A DNA stretch of 64,000 nucleotides from CAVQWT01 sp963717705 (lineage in GTDB: Bacteria; Pseudomonadota; Gammaproteobacteria; Burkholderiales; Casimicrobiaceae): the NCBI GenBank assembly GCA_963717705.1, contig CAVQWT010000002.1:124001-188000 (forward strand), written 5' to 3'. The first letter of the stretch is position 1, and every line of letters begins with the position of its first letter. A program made the translations under genes and the position numbers. The notes beneath the pieces were generated by a model that was given only the letters and a program-made list of their open reading frames with translations, was not told the origin of the DNA and did no database searches. Below, piece by piece: positions 50,569-60,926 of the stretch.

Positions 50569-50677
50569 GGGGCGGGAGCGGAATCCGGAGTCTGGCGCGG
50601 CATTTTAGCCTACCCCACCCCCGCGGGAAGTCCAAGGGGTTGATTTGGGTCACAAAACCCGGGATTGGAGCCCCGGA

Positions 50678-52789
50678 TCAGGCCTTGATGAACTCCGCGC
50701 GCCCCCCGAGCCACCGCTCGAGGTGCGCCGCCGCGGCCGCGGGGTCCTTCTGCAGCAGCTCGACCGCCGCGGCGCGGGCGTCCTCGATCAGCGCCGCGTC
50801 GCGCTCCAGGTCGGCGAAGCGCAGCATCGGGACCCCCGACTGCCGCGCGCCCAGGAACTCGCCCGGACCGCGGATGACGAGGTCCTGCCGCGCGATCTCG
50901 AAGCCGTCGCTGTGCTCGTAGATCACCTTGAGCCGGGCCTTGGCCAGCTCGGACAGCGGTTCCTCGAACAGCAGGTAGCAGGTGCTTTCGGCGGCGCCGC
51001 GGCCGACCCGCCCGCGCAGCTGGTGCAGCTGCGCGAGGCCGAAGCGCTCGGCGTGCTCGATCGCCATCAGCGACGCGTTCGGCACGTCGACGCCGACCTC
51101 GACGACCGTCGTCGCGACCAGCACGTGGACCTCGCCGCGGACGAAGCCGTCCATCACCGCCGCCTTGTCCGCCGGCTTCATGCGCCCGTGCAGCAGCCCG
51201 ACGGAGAGGCCGGCCAGCGTCGCGGTCAGCTCCGCGTGCAGCGCGACGGCGGTCTGCAGCTCGAGCTTCTCCGACTCCTCGATCAGCGGGCACACCCAGT
51301 ACGCCTGCCGCCCCTCGGCCGCGGCGCGGCGCACGCGCTCGACGACCTCGGCGCGGCGCTTGCTGCTGACCAGCCGCGTCGCCACCGGCGTGCGGCCTGG
51401 CGGCATCTCGTCCAGCACCGACACGTCGAGGTCGGCGTAGAACGTCATCGCCAGCGTCCGCGGAATCGGCGTCGCGCTCATCATCAGCTGGTGCGCCTCG
51501 CCCACCGCCTTGCCGCGGAGCTTGAGCCGCTGCGCGACGCCGAAGCGGTGCTGCTCGTCGACGATGGCGAGGCCCAGCCGCGGCAGCAGCACGTCGTCCT
51601 CGAACAGCGCGTGCGTGCCGATGACGAACGGCGCCTCGCCCGACGCGATCGCCGCCAGCGCCGCCTTGCGCTCCTTCGCGCTCTGGCTGCCCGACACCCA
51701 CGCGAGGCCGACCCCGGAACCCTCGAGCCACGCGACGAGCTTGCGATAGTGCTGCTCGGCGAGGATCTCGGTCGGCGCCATGAACGCCACCTGCCGGCCG
51801 CTCTCGATCGCCTGCAGCGCCGCCAGCGCGGCGACGATGGTCTTGCCCGAGCCGACGTCGCCCTGCAGCAGACGCTGCATCGGCGTCACCTTGGCGAGGT
51901 CGAACCTTATCTCGCGCCACACCCGCTCCTGCGCGCGGGTGAGCTTGAACGGCACCCGCGCGAGCAGCGCGCCGGTCAGCGTCCCGGTGCCGGTCAGCAC
52001 CGGCGCGTGGCGCGCCGCGCGGGCGTTGCGATGCGCCTGCATCGACAGCTGCTGCGCGACCAGCTCGTCGAATTTCAGGCGCGTCCACGCCGGGTGCGTG
52101 CGCGCGTCGAGCGCGTGCTGCGTCAGCGGCGACAGCTCCGGCGGCGGCGTGTGCAGGAAGCGCACGGCGTCGCCGAACTTCCACAGCCGGCGGCGCGCGA
52201 CGAAGTCGGCCGGCAGCGAGTCGGCGGTGCGCGCCGGGTCGGCGGCGATCGCGCGCGCGATCACGCGCCGCAGGGTGTCCTGCCCGAGCCCCGCGGTCGT
52301 CGGATAGACGGGCGTGAGGCGGTCGGGCAGCGGCGTGTCCCCGTCGACCACCTGGAACTGCGGATGGACGATCTCGAGGCCGAAGTGCCCAGGCCGCACG
52401 TCGCCGAACGCGCGCACCCGCCGGCCCGGCGCGAGTGCCTTCTGCTGGTTCGGGTAGAAGGTGAAGAAGCGCAGCACGAGCTGCGCGCGGTCGCCGTTGC
52501 CGTCGGCCCCGTCCTCCAGCAGGCACACGAGCTGCCGCCGCGGCCGGTACTGGATGTCGGTGTGGACGACGGTGCCCTCGGCCTGCTGCGCGAGGCCGGG
52601 CTGCAGCCGCGCGAGCGGCACCAGGCGGGTGTGGTCCTCGTAGCGCAGCGGCAGGTGCAGCACGAGGTCTTCCTCGCGCGCGAGGCCGAGCCGCGCGAGC
52701 TTGTCGGCGAGGCCGGCAGCCGCCTTCGCGGGCGTCGCCGCCTTCGCCGCCTTCGCGGGCCGGGCCGACTTCGCTGCCGGAGCGGTCAC
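50678..52789 (-). CDS. recG: ATP-dependent DNA helicase RecG, GTG start
   Basis: A 703-residue branch-migration helicase that remodels stalled forks. The wedge/OB region (EEDLVLHLPLRYEDHTRLV, AFGDVRPGHFGLEIVHPQF) precedes the helicase core: LQGDVGSGKTIVAALAAL (Walker A), LAIVDEQHRFGVAQRL (DExH), LMMSATPIPRTLAMTFYADL, LLHGRMKPADKAAVM, VVEVGVDVPNASLM and QLHQLRGRVGRG. The N-terminus is an Ala/Lys-rich stretch (AKSARPAKAAKAATPAKAA). The GTG start overlaps the ridA stop as GTGA. It is convergent with nothing and ends 109 bp before hemA begins. Confidence 0.96.
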   Translation of the reverse strand: MTAPAAKSARPAKAAKAATPAKAAAGLADKLARLGLAREEDLVLHLPLRYEDHTRLVPLARLQPGLAQQAEGTVVHTDIQYRPRRQLVCLLEDGADGNGDRAQLVLRFFTFYPNQQKALAPGRRVRAFGDVRPGHFGLEIVHPQFQVVDGDTPLPDRLTPVYPTTAGLGQDTLRRVIARAIAADPARTADSLPADFVARRRLWKFGDAVRFLHTPPPELSPLTQHALDARTHPAWTRLKFDELVAQQLSMQAHRNARAARHAPVLTGTGTLTGALLARVPFKLTRAQERVWREIRFDLAKVTPMQRLLQGDVGSGKTIVAALAALQAIESGRQVAFMAPTEILAEQHYRKLVAWLEGSGVGLAWVSGSQSAKERKAALAAIASGEAPFVIGTHALFEDDVLLPRLGLAIVDEQHRFGVAQRLKLRGKAVGEAHQLMMSATPIPRTLAMTFYADLDVSVLDEMPPGRTPVATRLVSSKRRAEVVERVRRAAAEGRQAYWVCPLIEESEKLELQTAVALHAELTATLAGLSVGLLHGRMKPADKAAVMDGFVRGEVHVLVATTVVEVGVDVPNASLMAIEHAERFGLAQLHQLRGRVGRGAAESTCYLLFEEPLSELAKARLKVIYEHSDGFEIARQDLVIRGPGEFLGARQSGVPMLRFADLERDAALIEDARAAAVELLQKDPAAAAAHLERWLGGRAEFIKA

Positions 52790-53232
52790 TGCCCCTTGGT
52801 CTGGTCGAAGGCTTCGCGCCAGCCGGTCTGCGGCGACACGGCGTCGGCGACCGGCGCGAGGTAGAGCACGCCCTCGATCTCGATGCGCGCCGCCTTGGGC
52901 AGTGCGGCGACCTGGTACGTCGCGCGCGCCGGGAACGGCGCGGTGAAATACTCGGTCATGATCGCGTTGACCCTGGCGAAATCGTCGAGGTCGGCGAGCA
53001 GCAGCGTGAGCTTGACGATGTCGGCGAGCTCGCCACCCGCGGCCTGCGCGACGGCGCGCAGGTTGCGGAACACCTGGTGCGTCTGCGCCTCGACGCCTTC
53101 GGCCAGGTTGCCGGTCGCCGGGTCGAGCCCCAGCTGCCCGGACAGCCACACGGTCTGGCCGGCGCGGATCGCCTGCGAATACGGGCCGAGCGCCGCCGGC
53201 GCGTGCTTGGAACTGATCGCTTCCCTGGTCAT
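52786..53232 (-). CDS. ridA: RidA family reactive-enamine deaminase
   Basis: A 148-residue RidA/YjgF protein, which hydrolyses reactive enamine/imine intermediates from PLP enzymes. Signatures are APAALGPYSQAIRAGQTVWL, SGQLGLDPATGNLAEGVEAQ, NAIMTEYFTAPFPARATYQV and AALPKAARIEIEGVLYL. The final 15 residues (SPQTGWREAFDQTKGQ) extend beyond the usual 128-residue core. The start has GGGAGG seven bases upstream. The stop overlaps the recG GTG. Confidence 0.93.
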   Translation of the reverse strand: MTREAISSKHAPAALGPYSQAIRAGQTVWLSGQLGLDPATGNLAEGVEAQTHQVFRNLRAVAQAAGGELADIVKLTLLLADLDDFARVNAIMTEYFTAPFPARATYQVAALPKAARIEIEGVLYLAPVADAVSPQTGWREAFDQTKGQ

Positions 53233-53373
53233 GGCAACCTCCCGTTCGAGTGTAGCATTGGGGCGGCATTCGCCTTCCCGCCCCGGGCCCTCCCGCCGAG
53301 GGGTCATACCGCGCCGTCCGTACGTTGCCCCCTCCGCCACGTTTCTCCCGCCTGCCCGACGCCCGAACCCGCG

Positions 53374-54498
53374 ATGAGAGCCTTCTCCTGCACCTGCGGC
53401 CAGCCGCTGTTCTTCGACAACCTGCGATGCCTGTCCTGCGGCGCCGACGTCGCGTACGACCCGACGACGCTGCGGCTGGCCGCGATCGCGCCGGCGGGCG
53501 ACGGCCTGTGGTCCCTCGCCGACGACCCGCGCGCGCCGGCGCCGCGGTTCCGCCTTTGCTCCCACCGCACCGCCGAGGCGGCGTGCAACTGGATGGTGCC
53601 GGCCGAGCGCCCGGAGGGCATCTGCCTCTCCTGCCGACTGACGCGAACCATCCCGGCGCTCGACCGGCCGCGGAACGCCGATCGCCTGCGCGAGCTGGAG
53701 GCGTCCAAGCGGCGGGTGCTGTTCGCGCTGCAGGCCCTCGAGCTGCCGCTGGTGCCCCGGTCCGACGACCCCGAGCGCGGCCTCGCCTTCGACTTCCTCG
53801 AATCGCTGCCCGACGAGGCCCGGGTGCTGACCGGGCACGCGAGCGGGATCATCACGCTGAACGTCGCCGAGGCCGACGACGACTACCGGGAGCAGAATCG
53901 CGAGCACCTGAAGGAGCCGTACCGGACGATCATCGGCCACCTTCGGCACGAGCTCGGCCACTACTACTGGGACGTGCTCATCGACGGCGGCCCCTGGCTG
54001 CCGCGCTTCCGCGAGCTCTTCGGCGACGAGCGAGCCGACTACGCCGCGGCGCTGCAGAAGCATTACGCGGACGGCCCGCCCCCCGACTGGGCGACGCGGC
54101 ACATCAGCACCTACGCGGCGTCGCACCCGTGGGAGGACTGGGCCGAGACCTGGGCGCACTACATGCATGCGCGCGCCACGCTGGAAACGGTCAAGAGCTT
54201 CGGCATCGGCACCGACGCGACGACGCTGAAGGTGACACCATTCACCCCCGACGTGCTGTACCGGGTGGACGCGGCGGGCAACGGCGAGCGCTTCCTCGCC
54301 TGGATCAACGCCTGGGTGGTGCTGACCGCGGTGCTCAACGAGACCGCGCGCAGCATGGGCCAGCCGGACATCTACCCGTTCGTGCTGAACCGGGCGGTGG
54401 TGACCAAGCTGCACTTCATCCAGTGCGTGATCGAGGGCCGGGCGGTCCACGCCGCGCCGGAGGAACCCCCGCCGCAGCTGGCGGTGCCGCAGGGCTGA
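53374..54498 (+). CDS. Zinc-ribbon metallopeptidase (peptidase_Mx-like)
   Basis: A 374-residue protein. The N-terminal zinc ribbon has cysteine pairs CTCGQPLFFDNLRCLSCG and a further CxxC (GICLSCRLTR). The peptidase part has HLRHELGHYYWDVLID (HExxH zinc motif) and DERADYAAALQKHYA. Later come SHPWEDWAETWAHYMHARAT and YPFVLNRAVVTKLHFIQCVI. The combination matches the putative zinc-binding metallopeptidase family PF15887-like. No signal peptide is seen, so it should act in the cytosol, and the substrate is unknown. It is divergent from ridA, with a 141-bp gap. Confidence 0.85.
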   Translation: MRAFSCTCGQPLFFDNLRCLSCGADVAYDPTTLRLAAIAPAGDGLWSLADDPRAPAPRFRLCSHRTAEAACNWMVPAERPEGICLSCRLTRTIPALDRPRNADRLRELEASKRRVLFALQALELPLVPRSDDPERGLAFDFLESLPDEARVLTGHASGIITLNVAEADDDYREQNREHLKEPYRTIIGHLRHELGHYYWDVLIDGGPWLPRFRELFGDERADYAAALQKHYADGPPPDWATRHISTYAASHPWEDWAETWAHYMHARATLETVKSFGIGTDATTLKVTPFTPDVLYRVDAAGNGERFLAWINAWVVLTAVLNETARSMGQPDIYPFVLNRAVVTKLHFIQCVIEGRAVHAAPEEPPPQLAVPQG

Positions 54499-54550
54499 AG
54501 GCCCCCGGTTGCCGGGCGGCCCCGGAATTGGCTATAATCTTCCCCCTCAT

Positions 54551-54626
<76 letters not shown>

Positions 54627-54773
54627 GAGTCCTTCCGGCGCGCCTTTCCGTGGCGCGCCCTGCAGCAAACTCCAGCCGATCCGGACCGTCGCGCCCGCCT
54701 GCGGGGTCCTGCGAGGCATCAGGCACGCCCCCCTCCTCCGCCGGACCGCGTCGCGCAGCCCGCGCCGGCCGAT

Positions 54774-55223
54774 CTACCGCGCGCCCGAGGGCGAAAAGTT
54801 GGCCTGGCCCATGATCGACGCCGTGGCCATCAGTTCGTCGAGCAGCGCCATCGAGGCGCCGCCGGAAACGTTGTAGGGATCGAGGGTGGCGCTCTCCGAG
54901 TACTTGAGCAGCAGCGACGCGTTGACGCGCTCGAGGTTCACCAGCCCCATCGACCAGTTGGCGAATTTCCTTTCGCCGATTTCCTCGTAGCTCAGGATCA
55001 CCACGTCGGTGTGGCGGGGATCGGCGGCGATGTGGTTGTACAGCGCGTTGACCTGCATGCGCCCGCCCTCCAGCAGCTGCAGGAACAGCGGCCCGCTCGC
55101 GCACAGGACGCCCGTGATGCCGCTCCCCGGGTTGTTGGCCTTGGATTGCGACAGGATCTTCAGCAGCTCCTCCTGCGAAACATCGTCGACCGCCCGGCTT
55201 GCGTACAACAGACGTACCAGCAT
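54774..55223 (-). CDS. Stand-alone BLUF-domain blue-light sensor
   Basis: A 149-residue protein consisting of one BLUF domain and a short helical C-terminus (SMALLDELMATASIMGQ). It binds FAD and switches on blue light. The photochemical residues are visible: Tyr in MLVRLLYASRAVDD (Tyr7), Gln in PLFLQLLEGGRMQVNALYNH, and Trp in RKFANWSMGLV. There is no attached output domain, so it must signal through a partner protein, as in PixD/BlrB-type proteins. ATG 55223 has GGAGG seven bases upstream. It follows folE by only 31 bp on the same strand, strongly suggesting one operon. Confidence 0.92.
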   Translation of the reverse strand: MLVRLLYASRAVDDVSQEELLKILSQSKANNPGSGITGVLCASGPLFLQLLEGGRMQVNALYNHIAADPRHTDVVILSYEEIGERKFANWSMGLVNLERVNASLLLKYSESATLDPYNVSGGASMALLDELMATASIMGQANFSPSGAR

Positions 55224-55254
55224 GCAATCCTCCGCTGTTCAGATCAGATGGGTT

Positions 55255-55983
55255 TCAACCGTTCTTCTTGCTCAGCAGCGACAGGAACTCGCGCCGCAGA
55301 TCGGGATCCTTGAGGAAGGAGCCGCGCATCACGCTGTTGGTCATGCGGGCATCGGCATCCTTGACGCCGCGCCAGTGCATGCAGAAGTGGTCGGCCTCGA
55401 TCACGATCGCCAGGCCGTCCGGCTTCACCTTGTCCTGGAGGATGTTGGCCAGCTGTATGACCGCCTCCTCCTGGATCTGCGGCCGGCTCATGACCCAGTC
55501 GCAGATGCGCGCGTACTTGGACAGGCCGATCAGGTTCGAGTGCTCGTTGGGCATGATGCCGATCCACACCCTGCCGAGTATCGGGCAGAGGTGGTGCGAA
55601 CAGGCGCTGCGCGCGGTGATCGGCCCGACGATCAGCAGTTCATTGAGCTGTTCGACATTCGGGAACTCGGTCACCGCGGGCATCGCGTGGTAGCGGCCCT
55701 TGAAGACCTCGGTCAGGAACATCTTGGCGACGCGGCGGGCGGTTTCCTGCGTGTTGTGATCGCCTTCGGTGTCGATGACCAGGCTCTTGAGGACTTCGGC
55801 CATCTTGGCCTCGACCTCGGCCCGCAGCGCGTCCACCTCGCCGTCCATCACGTAGGCGGAAATGTTGTCGTTGGCGTGATAGCGCTGCCGGGCGCGAATC
55901 AGGCGGGAACGGATCCGCTCCGACACCGGGAGATGGCTGTCCTGATCATCGCCGCGCGAGGGGGGGGCGGGACTGGTCGACAT
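55255..55983 (-). CDS. folE: GTP cyclohydrolase I
   Basis: A 242-residue enzyme converting GTP to dihydroneopterin triphosphate, the first step of pterin and folate synthesis. The zinc ligands are visible in ARSACSHHLCPILGRVWIG (Cys-x-His-His) and IEADHFCMHWRGVKD (Cys). Other blocks are DTEGDHNTQETARRVAKMF, IGLSKYARICDWVMSRPQIQ and MTNSVMRGSFLKDPDLRREF. The first 40 residues are an extension (MSTSPAPPSRGDDQDSH). ATG 55983 is chosen because GAGGA lies seven bases upstream. ATG 56001 is also in frame. Pairing with a BLUF gene suggests production of pterin for photolyase or cryptochrome under light control, which is inference. Confidence 0.93.
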   Translation of the reverse strand: MSTSPAPPSRGDDQDSHLPVSERIRSRLIRARQRYHANDNISAYVMDGEVDALRAEVEAKMAEVLKSLVIDTEGDHNTQETARRVAKMFLTEVFKGRYHAMPAVTEFPNVEQLNELLIVGPITARSACSHHLCPILGRVWIGIMPNEHSNLIGLSKYARICDWVMSRPQIQEEAVIQLANILQDKVKPDGLAIVIEADHFCMHWRGVKDADARMTNSVMRGSFLKDPDLRREFLSLLSKKNG

Positions 55984-56307
55984 GAAGTGTTCCTCGTTCA
56001 TTTACCCGCGTTGAGCGCCCCGCGGCGGAGACGGGCGCCGGATCGTGCGTTGCCGAACGGCGACCACCGGGCCCGGCCACGCGGACGGCAGCCGGTATCG
56101 TACGACATCCGCCCCGGCGTTCCGTTCGCCGGCATGCGTCGACGGGCCGGCGGTTCGCGTCGATGACGGGTCAGGGATGCCCCGACCGCGACCGTGTGCG
56201 GTCTTGCGGCCCCGTACCGATGCCCCCAAGCGTATGATCGGACACACTTTATTGCGGGCCTCGACCGGCAAGACCGTGCCCCGTCGTCGCCGCCGCCGCT
56301 ACCCCCC
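55984..56307. other. Divergent intergenic region between folE and cls
   Basis: This is 324 bp with no credible gene. It should contain the promoters of the folE-BLUF operon and of the cardiolipin synthase. An 8-bp perfect palindrome TCGTACGA at about 56098 lies about 115 bp upstream of folE and could be an operator half-site arrangement. I cannot assign it to a regulator. Confidence 0.4.
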
Positions 56308-57762
56308 GTGCTCCTCGACTTCCCCCTGCCCACGTGGCCCGCGCTCTACCTCGCCAGCGAGTGGGTGATCCGCATCGGCGCGCTGATCGTCGTGCCGCAG
56401 CGACGCACGCCGAACGCGGCGCGTGCATGGCTGGTGCTGATCCTGTTCCTGCCCTGGCCGGGCCTGCTGCTGTATGCGCTGATCGGCCGCGCCTACCTGC
56501 CCAGGCGGCGCCTCGCGCTGCAGCAGTCGGTGCAGCAGGCGATCCGTCGCGTCGGGCCCCGCGCACTCGGCGTCGACGTCGTCGCGCAGCCCGCGCTGCC
56601 GCCGGAGCTGCTGCCGGCGTTCCGGCTCGCCGAGACGCTGTCCGAGTTTCCCGTCGTCGGCGGCAACCGGTTCGAGTTGCTGCCCATCTACGACGCCGCG
56701 ATCGACCGGATCATCGCCGACGTCGGGACGGCGCAGCGCTTCGTCCACCTCTCCTTCTACATTTTCGAGGACGACGCGACGGGACGGCGGATGACCGACG
56801 CGCTGGTGCGCGCGGCGCAGCGCGGCGTCACCGTGCGCGTGCAGATGGACGCGGTCGGCTCGCGGCGCGGGCTCAAGGGCCTGACGCCGCGGCTCGCTGC
56901 GGCCGGCATCGAAGTCGTCGCGCTGATGCCGCTGCGGCTGTGGGGTCCGAACGCCGCGCGCCTCGACCTGCGCAATCACCGCAAGATCGTCGTCGTCGAC
57001 GGATCGACCGGGTTCTTCGGCTCGCAGAACGTCGTCGACGCGGGGGCCAACGCCGGAATGATCAACGAGGAGATGCTGGTCCGCGTCACCGGCCCCGTCG
57101 TGCGCGAGCTGCTGGCGGTGCTGCTGGGCGACCGCTATCTCGAGCGGCACGACCTGCCGCCCGAGATCGCCGCGCTGCCGCCGCCCGTCCCGGCCGACGC
57201 GGCGGACGCGGCGCGAAGCCCCGCGCAGGTGCTCGCAAGCGGACCCGGCTACGGCGAGGGCACGACCGAGGCGGTGATGATCGCGCTGATGTACGGCGCG
57301 CGCTCGCGCGTCGCGCTGACGGCCCCGTACGTCATTCCCAGCGCCGCGTTCCTTGCCGCGATGTGCAGCGCTGCACGGCGCGGCGTCGAGGTCGACCTGA
57401 TCGTCGACCGGACGTCGAACAAGCCGCTGGTGCAGCTTGCGCAGCAGTCGTACTACGATGAGATGCTGGCGGCCGGCGTGCGCATCCACCGCCATGGCGG
57501 CAGCTTCCTGCACGCCAAGCACATGAGCATCGACGCGGACATCGCGCTGATCGGGTCGTCCAACCTCGACATCCGCTCGTTCGCGCTCAATGCCGAGGTC
57601 AGCGTGCTGATCTACGACACCGGCGTCGTCGCCGATCTCGCCGCGGAGCAGGCGCGCCACCTGCGGCAGGCCGAGCGGGTGACGCGCGAGACTCGCTCGC
57701 GCATCGGGTTCGGCAGGCGAACGCTCGAGAACCTGGCGCGGCTGACCGACTCGGTGCTGTGA
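56308..57762 (+). CDS. cls: Cardiolipin synthase (phospholipase D family), GTG start
   Basis: A 484-residue membrane enzyme condensing phosphatidylglycerol into cardiolipin. Two N-terminal membrane segments are WPALYLASEWVIRIGALIVV and WLVLILFLPWPGLLLYALIG. The two catalytic HKD motifs are LRNHRKIVVVDGSTGFFGSQ (near residue 225) and FLHAKHMSIDADIALIGSSN (near 402). The usual FGSQN and SSNLDIRSFALN follow them. GTG 56308 (VLLDFPLPTWPALYLA) is the natural start by family length. A frame upstream exists but is Pro/Arg-rich and lies over the promoter. Confidence 0.92.
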   Translation: MLLDFPLPTWPALYLASEWVIRIGALIVVPQRRTPNAARAWLVLILFLPWPGLLLYALIGRAYLPRRRLALQQSVQQAIRRVGPRALGVDVVAQPALPPELLPAFRLAETLSEFPVVGGNRFELLPIYDAAIDRIIADVGTAQRFVHLSFYIFEDDATGRRMTDALVRAAQRGVTVRVQMDAVGSRRGLKGLTPRLAAAGIEVVALMPLRLWGPNAARLDLRNHRKIVVVDGSTGFFGSQNVVDAGANAGMINEEMLVRVTGPVVRELLAVLLGDRYLERHDLPPEIAALPPPVPADAADAARSPAQVLASGPGYGEGTTEAVMIALMYGARSRVALTAPYVIPSAAFLAAMCSAARRGVEVDLIVDRTSNKPLVQLAQQSYYDEMLAAGVRIHRHGGSFLHAKHMSIDADIALIGSSNLDIRSFALNAEVSVLIYDTGVVADLAAEQARHLRQAERVTRETRSRIGFGRRTLENLARLTDSVL

Positions 57763-57790
57763 CCGCGCCCGGCGCGGACCGGGCGCCCGG

Positions 57791-58456
57791 TCAGCCGCGG
57801 GGCGGCGGCGTGTTGGGGGGCGGGTACGACGGCGCGGGCGTGCCGGCGGGCGGGTACGGCGGCGCCTGCGTGTTCGACGGCGGCCAGGTCGGCGCGGCCG
57901 TGTTCGGCGGCGGGTAAGCGGGCGCCTGCGCATTCGCCGGCGGCCAGGTCGGCGCGGCCGTGTTCGGCGGCGGGACGTTCGGCGCGACCGCCATCGGCGG
58001 CGTGAACCGGGAGGCCGTGCGCATCGGCACCTGGTTGCCCTTCGCGTACATGCAGCGGAGGTACACGCTGTCGTACTGGCGCTGCACGTCCGCGTACGAA
58101 TACGGAGCGACGCTGGAGCCTGCCGCACTGCCGAACAGCAGGCCGGTGCCGGCGCCGATCGCGGCGCCCGGTCCCGCCTGCCCGGTCGCCGCGCCGATGA
58201 GCGCGCCCATCGCGGCACCGAACAGCGTGCCCGCCGCGGCGTTGGCCGCGACGGTGTTGTTGTAAGCCTGTCCCGCCGTCATGCCGCCGAGGGCGGCTTC
58301 GGCATACTGCTGGCAGCTGGCCACGTCGGCCTGGAACTGTGCCGGCGACTTGGCGGACCCGGGCAGCGCCTGGATGCTGGGCGCGCTGGGGGCGGTCGCG
58401 CAGGCCCCCAGCAGGGCGGTCGCGGCGATCGCGGACAGGGTCGATTGCAGTTTCAT
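57791..58456 (-). CDS. Glycine-zipper lipoprotein with Pro-rich repeat tail
   Basis: A 221-residue protein. The lipobox is LLGAC in MKLQSTLSAIAATALLGAC. The middle is a glycine-zipper membrane segment (GTLFGAAMGALIGAATGQ, GPGAAIGAGTGLLFGSAAG) of the YMGG/17-kDa-antigen type that inserts into the outer membrane. The last 65 residues are short repeats such as PPPNTAAPTWPP, APAYPPPN and NTQAPPYPP, probably extended and surface- or periplasm-exposed. It is followed by the Gly/Trp-rich exported protein upstream on the same strand, ten bases away, so the two form an operon. Confidence 0.85.
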   Translation of the reverse strand: MKLQSTLSAIAATALLGACATAPSAPSIQALPGSAKSPAQFQADVASCQQYAEAALGGMTAGQAYNNTVAANAAAGTLFGAAMGALIGAATGQAGPGAAIGAGTGLLFGSAAGSSVAPYSYADVQRQYDSVYLRCMYAKGNQVPMRTASRFTPPMAVAPNVPPPNTAAPTWPPANAQAPAYPPPNTAAPTWPPSNTQAPPYPPAGTPAPSYPPPNTPPPRG

Positions 58457-58466
58457 GGTCGTGGAC

Positions 58467-59423
<957 letters not shown>

Positions 59424-59585
59424 GGCCCCGCCTCCGCAGCCGTCGCTCCGCCTTGCCGCAAGCGGACCCGACTCCAGCTGCAATACCATTAAAACGGGAA
59501 CGGCGCCCTTCGGGTTGACCCCGCCGCCCGCCAGACCGACGGGGAAAGCCGCCGGATTCGGCGCCGGGCGGCTGGCGGCGGCACG

Positions 59586-60839
59586 CTAACGGTAGCGCGC
59601 CAGCGTCAGCCCGTCGAGCGCGACTTCCGGCTCGCGGCCGGAGATGACGTCGGCGATGACGCGGCCGCTGCCGGCCGCCATCGTCCAGCCCAGCGTGCCG
59701 TGGCCGGTGGAAAGGAACAGGTTCGCGAACGGCGTGGGGCCCAGTACCGGCGTGCCGTCCGGGGTCATCGGGCGCAGGCCGGTCCAGAATTCGGCGCGGC
59801 CGACATCGCCTCCGCGCGGAAACATGTCGGTGACCACATGCTCCAGCGTCGCGCGCCTCGACGCGTGCAGCGTCAGGTCGTAGCCGGCGAGCTCCGCGGT
59901 GCCGCCGACGCGGATCCGGTCGCCCAGCCGCGTGACGGCGACCTTGTGCGTTTCGTCCATGATCGTCGACTCCGGCGCCTGCGCGGGATCGGTGATCGGG
60001 ACGGTGATCGAGTAGCCCTTGACCGGATACACCGGCAGCGTGAGCCCGAGCGGACGCACCAGCAGCGGCGAGTAGCTGCCCAGCGCGACGAGATACGCGT
60101 CGCCCGCGAGCGTGCCGGCGTCGGTGCGCACGCCGGCGATGCGCGCGCCGTCGCGCTCGAGCCCGTCGATGCGCACGCCGAAGCGGAACGTCGCCCCCGC
60201 CTGCGTGGCGAGCGCCGCCAGGTTCTGCGTGAACTTGAAGCAGTCGCCGGTCTCGTCGTCGGGCAGGCGCAGCGCACCGACGAACTTCTCCTGCACCGCC
60301 GCGAGCGCCGGCTCGACCGCGACGTAGCCGGGGCGATCGAGGATCGCGTAGGGCACGCCGAAGTCCTCGAGGATCGCGACGTCCTTGCCGATGCCGTCCT
60401 GCTGCTTCTGCGTGCGGAAGAGCTGCAGCGTGCCGAGGCTGCGCTCGTCGTACGCGATGCCGGTGTCGCGCCGCAGCGCGCGCAGGCAGTCGCGGCTGTA
60501 CTCGGCCAGCCGCACCATGCGGGTCTTGTTGACGCGGTAGCGCGCGGCCGTGCAATTGCGCAGCATCGAAAGGCCCCAGCGCCACATCGCCGGGTCGAGC
60601 CGCGGCCGGATCACCAGCGGGCGATGGTGCATCAACAGCCACTGGATCGCCTTGACCGGCACGCCCGGCCCGGCCCAGGGCGCCGAGTAGCCCGGCGACA
60701 CCTCGCCCGCGTTGGCGTAGGAAGTCTCCAGCGCCGGCGCGGACTGGCGATCGACGACGACGACCTCGTGGCCGGCGCGCGCGAGGTAGTACGCGGCGCT
60801 GGTGCCGATGACGCCGCTGCCGAGGACGATGACTTTCAT
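59586..60839 (-). CDS. dadA: D-amino acid dehydrogenase small subunit
   Basis: A 417-residue FAD enzyme oxidising D-amino acids, especially D-alanine, to keto acids and passing electrons to the respiratory chain at the inner membrane. Motifs are VIVLGSGVIGTSAAYYLARA (FAD Rossmann), SYANAGEVSPGYSAPWAGPG, RLGDRIRVGGTAELAGYD, GLRPMTPDGTPVLGPT and LFLSTGHGTLGWTMAAGSGR. The length fits DadA. The start is ATG 60839 with GGAGCC just upstream on the coding strand. No dadX racemase is in the window. Confidence 0.93.
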   Translation of the reverse strand: MKVIVLGSGVIGTSAAYYLARAGHEVVVVDRQSAPALETSYANAGEVSPGYSAPWAGPGVPVKAIQWLLMHHRPLVIRPRLDPAMWRWGLSMLRNCTAARYRVNKTRMVRLAEYSRDCLRALRRDTGIAYDERSLGTLQLFRTQKQQDGIGKDVAILEDFGVPYAILDRPGYVAVEPALAAVQEKFVGALRLPDDETGDCFKFTQNLAALATQAGATFRFGVRIDGLERDGARIAGVRTDAGTLAGDAYLVALGSYSPLLVRPLGLTLPVYPVKGYSITVPITDPAQAPESTIMDETHKVAVTRLGDRIRVGGTAELAGYDLTLHASRRATLEHVVTDMFPRGGDVGRAEFWTGLRPMTPDGTPVLGPTPFANLFLSTGHGTLGWTMAAGSGRVIADVISGREPEVALDGLTLARYR

Positions 60840-60926
60840 GCGGCTCCTGCGCTCATCGCAAGGTTCGACCCCCGGCTGGACCGGCGACGTCCGGCCCGCG
60901 TCGCGATGCCGGTCCGCAGGCGGCGC

